Assembly (NCBI RefSeq): GCF_035046485.1
Contig: NC_085138.1
Location: forward strand, 288,296,089-288,360,088
Source: Aedes albopictus
Lineage: Eukaryota > Arthropoda > Insecta > Diptera > Culicidae
DNA length: 64,000 nucleotides
Direction of reading: 5' to 3'
Below the pieces are notes generated by a model that was not told where the DNA came from, ran no database searches, and saw nothing but the letters and a program-made list of their open reading frames with translations. This document shows positions 1 through 10,670 of this stretch, piece by piece (the first letter of the stretch is position 1; every line of letters begins with the position of its first letter). A program made the position numbers and the translations under genes.

Positions 1-1949
1 ACAATAAGAGCAAAATTTGCATTTACAAGAGGCAATTCTCCCATAAAACCGTGGTCACTGCGTGAATCATCTTCGGATGGTTGCCGCCATTCCCCATCCC
101 TCTTGAAATGACCGTCCAGTCCATCCAGGGCTGCGGTTTACAGCAGACAATTGCATATCCCGCTCTACTATCGCGCGCTGACCACCGCACTGTCGCCGCA
201 CCGAACCGGGAAGGATGATATGGGCAAAAGTTTTTATTGTTATTAGAATTTCAAGAGCTATTTGCTGAATGTCAACTTGTGTAAGTGCAGTGGCAGTCAG
301 TCGACGGTAGTGCGCCAGTGCGCTTCTAAACAACAAGCGCGACAACGGCACGACTTCTGGGTGGTCGCAGCATCCTCGCCGTTGACTGCATCCGTAGAGA
401 AAAGTGGGGCTTAACTTGGGTTGGTCCAACCACCTTTAAGGCCCAAGGTCTCACTTTTTAATTCAAAATATGCCAACATTCACGAATGATTGAGCTGTAA
501 CGTCAATCCACGTCCGTAGAGGAAAATTTGCCCCACACTACCCTATCCGTCCTCGCAGTCCGTAGTCAACTTGGTCCGAGTGTTTGCTGATGCCCTTCTG
601 CGCGGAATACTAGGCCATCGAAAGTTCTGTTTTCGTTTTGCGCAATGTATCGTCGTCGTGAATTATCGGCAATTGTGTGCTCGCCTCTCGTACAGGTCTC
701 TCGCTCACAGGCCGCTTGCTCAATGTGCTACTGTTTGTTTCCTAGCCGTGGGACAAACTGGAGTGGAATTGCCCGCCGGAATCGACAAGTTGGCGCCGGG
801 GTCCACTGGGGAGTTGATTTCTGTCCCTCAGGGTGGAGCAGAGCGCGGAGCGGGTGATCCCACGGGTTGAATCAGGCACCTATTGGATGGGTAGCCTTCG
901 ACCTTCTCTCAGCACGGCAGTTACGGCACGGCGCGGCGGGGTGAGGATTGAAGACGGACGCCAAAGAGATTCGCGATAAGCTGTAGATTAGTCCACTTTT
1001 GGCACGATGCACAACCGAAACGACATGGGACACACTCACATGGGAGCTCCGGAAACATGGCACAATAAATGTTGTTTCGGCTATGTACACCGTTGCTCTT
1101 GGGCATGCTCTCAAATTACAGCAACAGGTAAGATCATTTGGTTCAAATGAGTAAAATCCGGGGAGCGCTGCCAGCTGTGAGAAGACGGAAGGCGAAATTG
1201 TCATTAATACCGCTGATTCATCTCGGGGCACGGTGGATCAATATAGGTTTGTTTTTTAAATTAGAAAATGAGGAAAATGTCACCAAAAGATTTAGAGTTT
1301 ATAGTTTGTGACTTACAGCAAACTGCCAAGCTAAAGTGTACGACGCGAATGTTTTCACGGTTCGTCGCGTCTCGACATCTTATCGTGAATCATTAACTTC
1401 GTCTGCAAACTAAGAGACTTCAGCTAGTTACGGAGGCTGTAAAAAATCCTAAATATTCGCAGCAGCCAGACGCGATCATGTACTAAAACTGGCTGGTGTT
1501 GATTGTAAGACCATTTCTGAATTTCTCTCTGGCTCAAAAGGCAAGAATATTTTTTACAGTGCTCCTCGTAGGTCATTCAGTCAACCAGTCGTTTAAAGAT
1601 GTACGCAGTACGAGGTTCATCCTACACGATGGTATTTTTTGAACTTTTTGCGATGTGTCTGTCAAAGTATAAGAATACAAATCAACTTTAATAGGGTATG
1701 CCGTCATAATTAGTACTAAACAATATTCTGATGTTTTATTGTGATTAACTTTACTTATTCGCATAAGCGCGCATGTGAACTCGCATAATTGTGTACTTAA
1801 ATTACTCACTCGCGAATCGGCTCCAAGAATAAAATTACAACAAACTACAAGTGTTTGTTCCGAAAAGAAATGCCCTCACCGCGAAATTTAATGATTTGCA
1901 GCAGAACATCACAATCTTTGGCAACTGATTGTTTAGTTCTTTATGCATA
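1..1949. other. Unassigned spacer, no gene recognised
   Basis: No gene, RNA or transposon was recognised. The open frames here (for example + strand 571-870 and - strand 872-1231) are 60-120 codons long, overlap one another in several frames, and show no domain, signal peptide or conserved motif. GC is higher around 540-960 and falls after 1240. This could be unique host DNA or an old, unrecognisable repeat. Confidence 0.4.
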
Positions 1950-1951
1950 TA

Positions 1952-2164
1952 GGGTCTTGTACCATTTGGGCAGGTGTACTTATTTTGGGCACTTGCCGCT
2001 AAAACTAAGTTAATTTCAAACCGATTGAATTAAAATTTTGTGCAGAGTTAGGCACGTACAGTATCTAACTCTGTACAAAAATTCAAATCAATCGGTTTGA
2101 AATTGACTTAGTTATAGTGGCAAGTGCCCAAAATAGGCACACCTACCCAAATGGTACAATACCC
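1952..2164. mobile_element. Palindromic 213-bp MITE, TA-flanked
   Basis: Nearly the whole element is an inverted repeat: the left arm starts GGGTCTTGTACCATTTGGGC and the right arm ends with its near complement. It is flanked by TA on both sides (1950-1951 and 2165-2166), which suits Tc1/mariner-type mobilisation. A diverged relative of almost the same size (214 bp) and structure lies at 34200-34413. It has no coding capacity. Confidence 0.8.
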
Positions 2165-2189
2165 TATTGTATGGCCGGCTCGCACCACT

Positions 2190-3420
2190 GATTCGATTCC
2201 TTAGTGGAAGGAATTGTAGGACAGTAGATGAAGGAATGAAAATAGTAGATGAAGTTGACGTTTCCTTCAATAAACTGCAACGGAAATTCGTGATTCTCTC
2301 CATCCAAAGTTTCCTTGGGATTGTTTTAAGAGATGTGTCATCATCAACTCCATCAATTGTTGACTCATGCACTCTTTCTGGGATTCCTAGGGACTCATTT
2401 TCGTAGATGTTTTTTATTCGGAAAATCCTTAAGGAATTATTCTAAGCATTCTTGTGCAAATATTTCAAACGGGGAATTCTATCGGGGTTTCCTTAAGCAA
2501 AGTCCTCCATGCATTCCATTGGAATTCCAAGCATTATTCTTGCAATTTCTTTTCAAAATGATGGAGTTTTCTTTCAGGGTTTCTTATGTCATTCTTTTGA
2601 GGAATGTCTTAGCGATTTTTTTTTGGAGAATTGCTTAAATAATTCCTATTAAATACTATTACATTTCTAAGGTATTAACTGGAATCTTCTCTTCCGATTT
2701 TGCTGTGGGGTCTTCATCTAAGGTTCCATCGGAAATGATTCCTCCAGAAATTCATTGGAAAGTTGTATCCAGGAACTCCATAGAGAATTTCTAAAGTAAT
2801 TGCATCGCTTTTTTTGTTAGGGATTCTTTGAAAAATTTTCTTGGGTATTTTTTTAACTCAATTTAACTGTTGGGTTCTTTTCATACTTCTTAAAATAAGT
2901 TCAAAAAACTGGTTACAGTGATTCATTGTTTCAGTAAATCGTTGTGGCATCCAGGCGCATTTTTTGGTTATCATTTTTAAAATGCATTAGAAATTTCAAA
3001 AGGGAATCTAAGGGGAATTTATAAAGATAATTTCTTACGGAATTCATTCGAAGCATAATATAGGATTTCTTTTACGTATTTCAAAAAATATTTTCTGATT
3101 CTTAAAGTTATTCCTCCAGGGAATACTAAAAGAACTATTAAATGGTGTCGTGAATTTTGCCACAACATTTCTATCGGCGATTTCTCTAAATTTTCGGACA
3201 GAACATTCTACAGGGATTAGTTGTAGCATTTCTTAGAGATTCTGTCTGGGGTTTGTTCCAGGCAACTTTGGAATATTTTCCCCTAGATTTTGTTTTGAAA
3301 AACCGTTCTGAGATTCCTTGGGGAATTTCTCAATAGAATCGTTGAAGAAATCCACCAAAGAATTCTCGTGGACTTCATTTAGGAATTCCTTCAGAGATTT
3401 TTCGAGAAATGTCCATTTAT
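2190..3420. repeat. Degenerate TTCCTTCAGGAATT-type repeat block
   Basis: The stretch is built of imperfect repeats of AATTCCTT, GGAATTTCT, TTCAGGAATT and similar words. There is no strict period and no coding signal. Similar blocks lie at 55340-55530, 56940-57140 and 58310-59510. Short open frames inside it, such as 2333-2638, are by-products of the repeat composition. Confidence 0.6.
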
Positions 3421-3558
3421 ATCCTTAACCCCAACATCCAACCCCGTCTTTTGACGGGGTACAGTTTGGGAATTGCTGTATTTTTTCATATTTTTGATTG
3501 ATACTTAGGACTGTTCTCCATATCTTCAAATGTTTTTTTACATCTTTTAAATCATATA

Positions 3559-4030
3559 CCGTCTTACCCCGCTGGTTCGACACGTTTTTATACGAAACTT
3601 TTTAATTCGTACCCCGCTTATTCGACACATGTCGAATTAAAAAGTGTTCAAATGTCACAGCGATGTACACTGTAAATGCAAAACAGTTTGATATCGCGCT
3701 TATACTCGCACTCGCAGCAGCTTCTCTTGCAGTTGCAGAAGCTAATTCCGGAAGTTCTGAGTTGTTGCTATTCGACACCCAAACCGCATGTAGACCAACC
3801 GGAATTAACTGAGGATGGTAACAATCGTAGAAAGAACGAGCTTTTCATTCGCACCACCACAATATCTGTTGAAATTATGTTCCATAACAAATCCATATCA
3901 AAACAAAAACAAAAATAGAGTTGCCAAATTTCAATGAGCATGATCGTGTAGGGTGACCAGTTTGTCGAATTAAAAGTTTAACCCGGTTATTCGACAACAG
4001 TCGGTGTCGCGGTGTAGCGGGGTAATACGG
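3559..4030. mobile_element. 472-bp TIR element, TA-flanked
   Basis: The left end reads CCGTCTTACCCCGCT and the right end is its near complement (AGCGGGGTAATACGG). TA lies outside both ends (3557-3558 and 4031-4032). Internal words such as ATTCGACA also recur in inverted orientation. No transposase is present; the 80-codon frame at 3676-3918 has no recognisable domain. It is a nonautonomous DNA transposon, probably of Tc1/mariner type. Confidence 0.65.
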
Positions 4031-4190
4031 TATACATTTTTAAAAAATCATTGAAATATTGATGTTTTGATCATCTTTCAGATGCCATTGTTTTTTTTTT
4101 GTGTTGAATCGCAACAATTAACATATTTTGGTTTTATCCTTTTCACTCTATCATAGTAAAAGAGTTAAGTCAACTTGAATACACTCCATG

Positions 4191-4385
4191 GGCTTCGTGG
4201 CCGAGCGGTTTCTTAAGCCTAGGAGTGTGGGTTCGATTCCCGCTCCAATCGGTAAAAAACTTTTCGTCAAACGGAAAATTCTCCACTGGACCACAGAGTG
4301 TTTCGTGTGTAGTCCGTTGTCTAATGTTTGTGATTGTTCAATCTGTGCAATCTCTGGTTGACGACGGTGTAGTGTCTTTAAACTA
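4191..4385 (+). mobile_element. tRNA-derived SINE (Leu-like head)
   Basis: The 5' 65 bp resemble a tRNA: an A-box-like stretch (GTGGCCGAGCGGTT) followed by a B-box (GGTTCGATTCCCGC). A short tRNA-unrelated body follows (TTTTCGTCAAACGG, then TTTCGTGTGTAGTCC). The anticodon arm is damaged, so this is not a functional tRNA gene. No target duplication was found, and the 3' boundary is approximate. Confidence 0.65.
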
Positions 4386-4682
4386 TTTTTCTTAAAATCA
4401 CACGCAATATAAAATTTTCCAAGAAAAAAAAATAAAATATTCCAACAATGATCATAAAATCTAAAAAAAATCTGGTTTTAAAAATCTAGAAACCGAATAG
4501 GCTTCTAGAAAAAAATGTAAAAATGTAAGGATGTTCAAAAATGAAATTATAAAAATCAAAAACCAAATTCCCCAACAAAATCGAGAATAAATAATAATCG
4601 CCTGTCAAAACATGTTTGAATTGATTTTAGATACTAGGATTTCTAATATTTTTATTCTATTTTTCACCTTAGAAATCCTTAA

Positions 4683-4797
4683 CCTTCCAGGACGCGCGCC
4701 ATCACACAACCGAAACTGCACCACGCTCGTACTGTATACGAAAAGCGAGGTTTTTTGGTAGTGTTGTACTTTTTACAACGGCGCGCGCGCTGAAGGG
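4683..4797. mobile_element. 115-bp TTAA-flanked MITE
   Basis: TTAA flanks both ends (4679-4682 and 4798-4801). The termini are inverted repeats: CCTTCCAGGACGCGCGCC on the left, and the complement of GGCGCGCGCGCTGAAGGG on the right. TTAA targets with short GC-rich ends suit a piggyBac-type MITE, although other TTAA-using superfamilies exist. No coding capacity. Confidence 0.75.
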
Positions 4798-5116
4798 TTA
4801 AATAAATAAAAAAAAGCCTAGGGGAATAAAAAATCCCAGAAATAATAATTTGGCAATAAAAACGAAACAATGAGCAATAGACTTAAATGTATTTCTAGCC
4901 AAAAGTATTGGCCTAGCCATGCGGCGATGCCGCACAGAGAATTGAGGAACTGTGTATAAATCCGGTTCTAAGAAATCCACAGATCCAATAGTTTATCCAG
5001 TATTGCCAAAACAGATGTCATAATGTCAATACCAGATGTCAGATTTCACGTTGTTGTTTCGAAAAAAGTCGTGCTTCATTGAAATGAAAAAGTAAAAAAG
5101 TCATGTCACAGTAGAT

Positions 5117-5590
5117 GTGAAAAAGAGGGCGTTTCAGGGTGGTTCAGAGGATCTGGGTGTTTTGGAAATGTTTCAGAAGCGTTTTAGGGTGTTTCAGGTT
5201 GTTTTAGGTCGTTTCAGTGAGTTTTCAGGGGACCCCAAGATATTTCAGATGCGAGTCGTTTCAGGGCGTTTCAAACAGTTACGGAGCCGGGAGTTTCAGA
5301 TGCGATTCAGGATTTTTTGGAGGTTTATTTGTGATGTTCAAAGACGTTACTGAGACATTACGTAGACGTTTTCGCCGGTTGCGGAGGGTTTTAAGTGTCT
5401 TACCAGTAGGTTAAAGAAGCTTAAGAGGATTTTTGGGGGTTTCCGAGAAGTTACAAAGGTAGTCGTTTTTGAGGGTTTCGGAGGATCTTAGCTACCTTAC
5501 GTGGTATCCGACTGAGTATCAGAAATTTCCAAAACCTTCAGAGGATCCTCCTAAAACCCCAGTAACGCACCAGAATCCCTCCGAAACGTC
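5117..5590. repeat. Degenerate GTTTCAGG repeat
   Basis: Imperfect short units (GTTTCAGGG, GTTTTAGG, GTTTCAGA, later GGGTTTCGGAGG) recur about every 10-20 bases. The small open frames across it (5117-5353, 5217-5414) are Phe/Arg-rich and follow the repeat, so they are not taken as genes. It has the same general character as the TTCC/GGAA blocks but a different core word. Confidence 0.5.
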
Positions 5591-5595
5591 TGAAA

Positions 5596-5680
5596 ATGGT
5601 TATAAGACAGAAGGTTGAAGGACAGAAGGTTGAAGAACAAAAGGTCAAAGGAATGTCGGATGAACAAAAGTCTGCGTGTT
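5596..5680. repeat. Short ACAGAAGGTTGAAGG repeat
   Basis: Three to four imperfect units of ACAGAAGGTTGAAGG and ACAAAAGGTCAAAGG lie in tandem. A related cluster of the same words lies at about 52690-52765, so this is a dispersed simple-repeat family. No function can be read from it. Confidence 0.45.
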
Positions 5681-5754
5681 TTGCTTGGTTTCTAGAAGGA
5701 TGTCCTGGAATAATTCTATAGACCATTTTACCCCATTAGTGCATTTTGGGCCGG

Positions 5755-5855
5755 CTCCCCCTACATGCTGGCAGGCGGAACCACGAACGACAGGGTAAGC
5801 CTGGGCATCAATGTTATGATAGAAGAGAACACTTTTGAGGTGGTGGGAAGCGCTT
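5755..5855 (+). pseudogene. RTE-type LINE reverse transcriptase fragment
   Basis: One + strand frame reads LAGGTTNDRVSLGINVMIEE followed by NTFEVV. That is the stretch between the FADD box and the following Tyr-Leu-Gly region in RTE-type LINE reverse transcriptases (compare 41690-41765 here). The same region of another copy is at 59838-59935. Only about 30 codons survive, with nothing functional on either side. Confidence 0.55.
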
Positions 5856-5937
5856 AAAAAGTGAAGCCTTTTATCTCAGACGAATCAGAATTTGCTCTTT
5901 TTTGACCGGTGCTTTTCAACCCAAAGTGGTAGCTATA

Positions 5938-6183
5938 CTGCCGTAATTCTGCAAAGTGACGTAAGCGACATTGATAGTTTTAGCCCATTTTTTGGTTATT
6001 ATGCATAAAACTCTTGCTCGTCCTCTAAGTTTCTTTCCATAGATGATAGATTACGACTAGATCTTGCATTCTTATACAGCAGGCATACTACAGTGTTATT
6101 TTTACACCAGATATTATATATAATATACCGAAAAATATCGGCATTTTGCATGGCGCTTACGTCACTTTGCAGAATTACGGCAG
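5938..6183. mobile_element. 246-bp MITE with perfect 30-bp TIRs
   Basis: The ends begin CTGCCGTAATTCTGCAAAGT on both strands and stay identical for about 30 bp (to GACGTAAGCG). TA lies outside both ends (5936-5937 and 6184-6185); TATA would also fit. The interior is AT-rich and non-coding, and the frame at 5999-6223 runs through the right end. It is a nonautonomous DNA transposon, with superfamily not determined beyond TA target use. Confidence 0.8.
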
Positions 6184-6189
6184 TATAGG

Positions 6190-6599
6190 GGAAAGTAAGT
6201 GAGAACGAGTCAGTTTGCTTCACCAGCTAACCGACCGATGAGGAATAGTGGTCTCGGCGTGTTCGTTCGTTGTGATGGTTGGCACTGATAACTGACGGTA
6301 TTTTTCATATTCACTAGGATTGAAGCACTGGCATTGGTGGTGGAAGATTTCGTCAACCTTGGGTCTTTTTTAACGGCAGAAAACAACGTTAGCCGTGAAA
6401 TACGAAGGCGCTTGATCAGTGGAAGCCGGGCCTACAATTTTTTTCCTGTTGGGTACATTTCCACTGCGACCAATTGTTGATCTATTGTGGCGGGCCCCAA
6501 TTTAATATACATGCCATATGCCAGTGTGTAATATCACTATGAGTTAAGTGATTCCACTTGCTGACTGTAGGCATTATCCCAGTAAGGTATTACAGATCG
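6190..6599. other. Unassigned spacer
   Basis: No gene or repeat was recognised between the MITE at 5938-6183 and the LINE fragment that starts near 6600. Confidence 0.35.
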
Positions 6600-7105
6600 A
6601 ATAAAATGTATAACCTTGCTAGGAGAAGTTATCCATACGTCTGATGGTTGTATTACACTCTTATCAAAATATATGCACCTGTTATGGAAAAGTGCATCTC
6701 AGTTACACAATAAATGCTCCGAATCTTCCTTGCAACTTCTACAGAATCGACAAGTGTCATCTTCCAATATTCCTAGTAGTTTTAAAAAGTATTTGCTTGA
6801 GCAGTGACCTGTTACTAAACCACAAAAATTATTCAGATCTTTTTTAGACAAACTCAGAAGGTTTCGAGTAATGTTTTTGTTTGGAGATATAAATCTTTTA
6901 GATAGTCGTGCTATTACCGTGTTTTTCCAAACTTCTTCTATCATATTCTTTTCCCAGTTTTTCAGTTCCAGTTTGAGGGTACATTCTGAGGCCCCACAAA
7001 ATGGTTCTGGACCTAGGAAAGGTTTTGAAGATCCAAATCTTGCTAACAAATCCGCCTTTTCGTTTCCTTGAATCCCACAGTGCCCAGGTACCCGGGCCTA
7101 CCATG
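6600..7105 (-). pseudogene. LINE fragment: RNase H end and C-terminal Cys/His region
   Basis: The - strand frame contains GNEKADLLARFG, the last conserved block of a LINE-type RNase H, preceded by GHCGI. About 90 residues later comes a Cys/His-rich tail (CRFCRSCKEDSEHLLCN). This is the usual C-terminus of RNase H-bearing LINEs. Everything upstream (reverse transcriptase, endonuclease) is missing, as in a 5'-truncated insertion. The 3' end near 6600 is approximate. It differs in sequence from the LINE at 47-51 kb. Confidence 0.65.
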
Positions 7106-7129
7106 GGATCCACAAGAATCTATGGACGC

Positions 7130-7215
7130 AAAAGATTTTCACTGCACCAAATGTACCATGTACAAAACTCTGATAAGACTGGTGGTTCTCTACGGAACAT
7201 GCAACATGCAAGCAC
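7130..7215 (+). pseudogene. Small RTE-type LINE fragment
   Basis: The + strand frame reads YKTLIRLVVLYGT, the motif that follows the reverse transcriptase core in RTE-type LINEs (compare about 41890-41930, which reads similarly before a frameshift). Only a few dozen codons are recognisable. Confidence 0.45.
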
Positions 7216-7754
7216 CTGAAATGTTTAGGCGCGAGAAACAAAAGTACCCGAAAGTGAGCTCATTCCACCCAACTTGAAGATTGCGTGCTTTGGCGTTCCC
7301 TGTCCATTCTTCGGCTGAAGAACGTAAAGTTAAGTTCCGCGTGTTCGGGGAGCTACTTACACTGACGTCCTGTCCGTTCGACGGACTCTCAATCTTCAGG
7401 GGTTTCATAATAATAGGGTAGTCCATATCCCACACGTGCGGAAAGCCAATTTTGAGCTGATGGAGTCGATGTTGAGGTAGCTAGTTTGCATGTAGGCGCA
7501 TACTGATAAAGTACCAAGAGTCGAAGTTCTTTTTACTCAACCGTCAGTTTTAATTACTGAACTACTACATCGGTACAATGCCCCTTATTTAATTTTAGGT
7601 TCACACATCGAACTATCAAGGTTGAGTTGTTTTGCTCTACTCTGACAACAACAAAGAGTTCAAATGAAAAAGAATGCAAAAAAAACTCAATATTTTAGAA
7701 CTACTCAAATTTAGGTTCTTTTGTTTTTAATTGTAGGACTATCATTTGCGATGT

Positions 7755-8080
7755 GCAGGAGAACTGTGTATTGCGGCGAAGAATGAACCACGAGATCGCT
7801 GCCCTCTAGGGTAAACCTGGTATCCAGAAGGTGGCAAAAGCTGGCGAGGCATGCTGCGAAAATGCCGGACAACAATTCTGCAAAGCAAGTGTTTAGATCC
7901 GGATGGTACAAGTAGATCATGGCAGCGTGCAAGGTGGGCGGATCAGATGTAGAACGATCTTCCAAATGTAGGACACGGTCGAGGATGGAGGACTGTAACC
8001 ACGAACCGAATATTGTGGCGAGGAATTGCTGGTTCAGTTTTATTATAATTATAATGTAACACTGAATAAATGAAATGAGG
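7755..8080 (+). pseudogene. 3' end fragment of an RTE-type LINE
   Basis: The + strand retains broken pieces of the RTE C-terminal region: an RRRMNHE-like start, then IQKVAKAG, and a tail encoding degraded ADQ...NVG...W motifs. An AT-rich 3' end follows (TGGCGAGGAATTGCTGGTTC, then ATTATAATTATAATG and AATAAATGAAATGAGGC). The same 3' end recurs at 61270-61345, which supports a common family. In-frame stops and shifts make it non-functional. Confidence 0.6.
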
Positions 8081-10210
8081 CTCAACGGGGACCAATGTTT
8101 CCTACTCCTTGGATATCAAACGAATTCCACGTCATTATTACAGAGCGCTGAATACTGGATTGATGTAGAAGGCTCCTAACTGTTCTTTAACATTCTTCTG
8201 CAATATGCGCATAAGATGTTCATCTCACTGAAAAATATTGTGCCTATGTCAAACAACTAAATATGTCACAAATTAAAATTGATATTGAGCCGGGGCCGTG
8301 GCGTAGTGTAACGTTTGACGTTTTTTGTCTTTTTAAGCAAAATATTATTTTGAATTTTATTGATGTAATTATAGCTTTTGACGTTTTTATCTTTTTTAAG
8401 TAAAATAATAAACTGAATTAAAGTTAATAAACTGAGTTAGAGTAATGTAATTATAAATCAATTAGGACGAAACTTTAAGCAAAGTCAAAATGACCTCATC
8501 ATTACGACAACATTTGAATTTATTTATGTCGACTGCGGGTTTGTGCATTGACTAAGATCGTGCTATAAACTGTTATCCAATAATAATTTAGCACGAACCC
8601 GACTATAATGGTTTATGTACTCGGTTTTTGTCGGCTCACCGATGGTGTGAACTCAATGTCGCCATCCTAAAATTGCTTGGCGCAAAATTTGAAATAATAG
8701 ATTTGAGACCAAGATGAAGTTTCATGCTTGCCATAGATCTTAAGCTCGATCATTATCGCTCAAGTACGGCTGGTGATTAGAAGTTATCGCGAGAGTTCGA
8801 AGTTTATTAAGTTAGTTTGAGTTTAAGTTTTTCTATAGTTTGAGGTTTTATTGGAGATTTTCTATAACGGTAATTAGTAATTGGGATAAGTTTCTAGTGC
8901 TTTTAATTTTAAATATAAATCTCTTGTTCGATAGTTTCCGTTGCCAACGTCAGTTTCTGACTGTAACCGCGTAATTTCTATTAGTGAATTTATTGAAACG
9001 TACAAAAAGGTAATTTGTAGTAAATTGTGTTTTAAATTGATATAGATAATTATTATGTGAGTTTGCGTTGGACTTTACAGCGCGAAGCGCTTTTTGGTAC
9101 GGGCTGGAATTTTGTGGATTCCACCGGAGTCGGATCGGGGAACCATTTGTGGCGAAACCAGGGCCCGCCATTTCCGTCCGTGAAGCACGGACATTTTGGA
9201 GCTCGTGCACCCGTCAAGGCCCGCCTTTCGGAGGCAGTCAAACGAGGGTGAGTGAAGTCGCTCGTCAAACCAAGTGAAATCTACCGCGGTCGCCAATCAA
9301 TCGCCGGTGAAGATCCGACAAATTACAACCCCCTGGATCTTTTGATCGAGAACGCGATCCCCGTACACCGCCAATTAGTGTACGCAGGATCGAGACCTGA
9401 ATCGACGGTTGGAAGTTCCCTTGACTCCGCTCGGTCATAGCGGAAAGGTACGCGAAGCCGGGTCGATTGGGAAAAGGGGCTTCCCTCTGAAGAGGAAGGC
9501 GAATCCGGACGTTCTCGTCCTACAAAAGTCGGAAGGCCTCCGCCCAGCCACCACTCACCCCCGCAGCTTTAGTTTTGGTCATACCGCACGAGCTCGACCT
9601 CCATCGCTGCCGCCAATCAGCAGCGCCAGCGGCATCGTTACAACGCCGCCATCGCCACCGAATCAGGAGGAGCGAGGACGCCATCATGTCAAGCCTTCGA
9701 GTCATCGTGTCAAGCCTTCGAGTCATCGTGTCAACGAGTAAGAAAAACCTGCGCAGGTATGTGAGCTTTTTTCTCTATTCATGGCCATGATTTAGTAGCT
9801 CATTTCCATTCCGTATCGAACAACTTTAAGTCCAACCCGAATGAGCAAATAAAGTCAAGTTTGCGTAATTGTTTGAAATCTAGCTGAGTTTGTGTTTTAA
9901 GTTTGCTTCCGTTTCACGGTGCTGGGTAATTCATTCGCATTATAGTTTCCGTTTTGGGTTTTAGTTCCGCTTCTTACTCAGTTAGTATTTCGAGCTTCCG
10001 CATATCGAATACAGCGTTTAGTGGGGAGAGTAGTAGCGAAATCCCGGAGTTAGAGTAAGTATTTTTTTGTTCAGTTTCGATAATTTTTAGCCAGCGACCA
10101 TTCGAGAGTCCCCTGAGGAAAAGAGTCAATAAAAGTCGGGCGAATTCAAATTAAACTGGTGGTCTCTCATCCATGGGAGTGGCGCTTAAACCGCCAAGTT
10201 TTTAACACCT
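8081..10210. other. Unassigned stretch, GC-rich core 9060-9720
   Basis: No domain was recognised in any frame. The flanks are AT-rich, and 9060-9720 is clearly more GC-rich, with several overlapping 60-110-codon frames on both strands. About 20 bp at 8290 (GGGGCCGTGGCGTAGTG) match the SINE head seen at 48669 and then stop. The overall look could be the leader or LTR of an LTR retrotransposon, or host promoter/UTR sequence. Neither can be shown from this sequence alone. Confidence 0.35.
9682..9738. repeat. 21-bp tandem repeat, about 2.7 units
   Basis: The unit CATCGTGTCAAGCCTTCGAGT occurs at 9682-9702 (one mismatch) and 9703-9723, with a partial third copy after 9724. The unit length is a multiple of three, but no coding frame is otherwise supported. 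Confidence 0.8.
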
Positions 10211-10221
10211 CAAGCGCCGTT

Positions 10222-10661
10222 CTACGAACGGTTACAGTAGTGGCTACACGTTTGCTTCATAAGCAGATGGTCATGGGTTCGATCCCAGTCCTGGCACTTT
10301 CATCAGTTTCTCTTTCCCCCTGAGAGCAGCTGACACTGACCCTCTTCTGAGCCCATGGATCAAATGAACCCTGATACTTGGACATCGGCGAACGGCAACC
10401 TATAATGGACCCCTAATCGGACTGGAAACAGGAACAACCAACAGTCACACATCAACATCCTCGTGCTCATCATTCTACCATGATAGGGTAGGAAATGAAA
10501 GCAGCGTAACGGCAAGCAGTTCGATGTAGTACAGTTAGAATAGAATACATTTGGGCGCTGTGCAAAGTTTATGTACAGCTTCCAATTAGAAACGCTCACG
10601 CAGTGCCCTAGTGGACAATAGAGCTGTAAATTAAGTTAAATGATTGAAGAATAAAGTATAC
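10222..10661 (+). mobile_element. tRNA-derived SINE, about 440 bp (same family as 48665-49102)
   Basis: A degraded tRNA-like head (GCTTCATAAGCAGATGGTCA, then B-box GGGTTCGATCCC) is followed by a long body shared almost end to end with the SINE at 48665. Shared words include CCTGAGAGCAGCTGACAC, CATCATTCTACCATGATAGG and CCCTAGTGGACAATAGAGC. The 3' end is AATAAAGTATAC plus T/A-rich sequence. It resembles the Feilai-type SINEs of Aedes, although the name is from memory. No clear target duplication; the 5' edge is approximate. Confidence 0.75.
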
Positions 10662-10670
10662 TTTTTTTTT

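Noticed and set aside
67..1231. Open frames of 99-120 codons on both strands at the left end
   Set aside because: No domain, no conserved motif, no splice structure that joins them, and antisense overlap between frames.
4191..4255. Functional leucine tRNA gene
   Set aside because: A- and B-box words are present, but the anticodon arm does not fold and a SINE body follows directly.
9409..9741. 110-codon + strand frame in the GC-rich stretch
   Set aside because: It is rich in Pro/Ser/Arg with a tandem repeat at its end and has no domain. An antisense frame covers the same bases, so it is not called a gene.
8640..10210. LTR of a BEL/Pao or gypsy element
   Set aside because: Composition is suggestive, but no repeated terminus, primer-binding site or adjoining coding region could be demonstrated.
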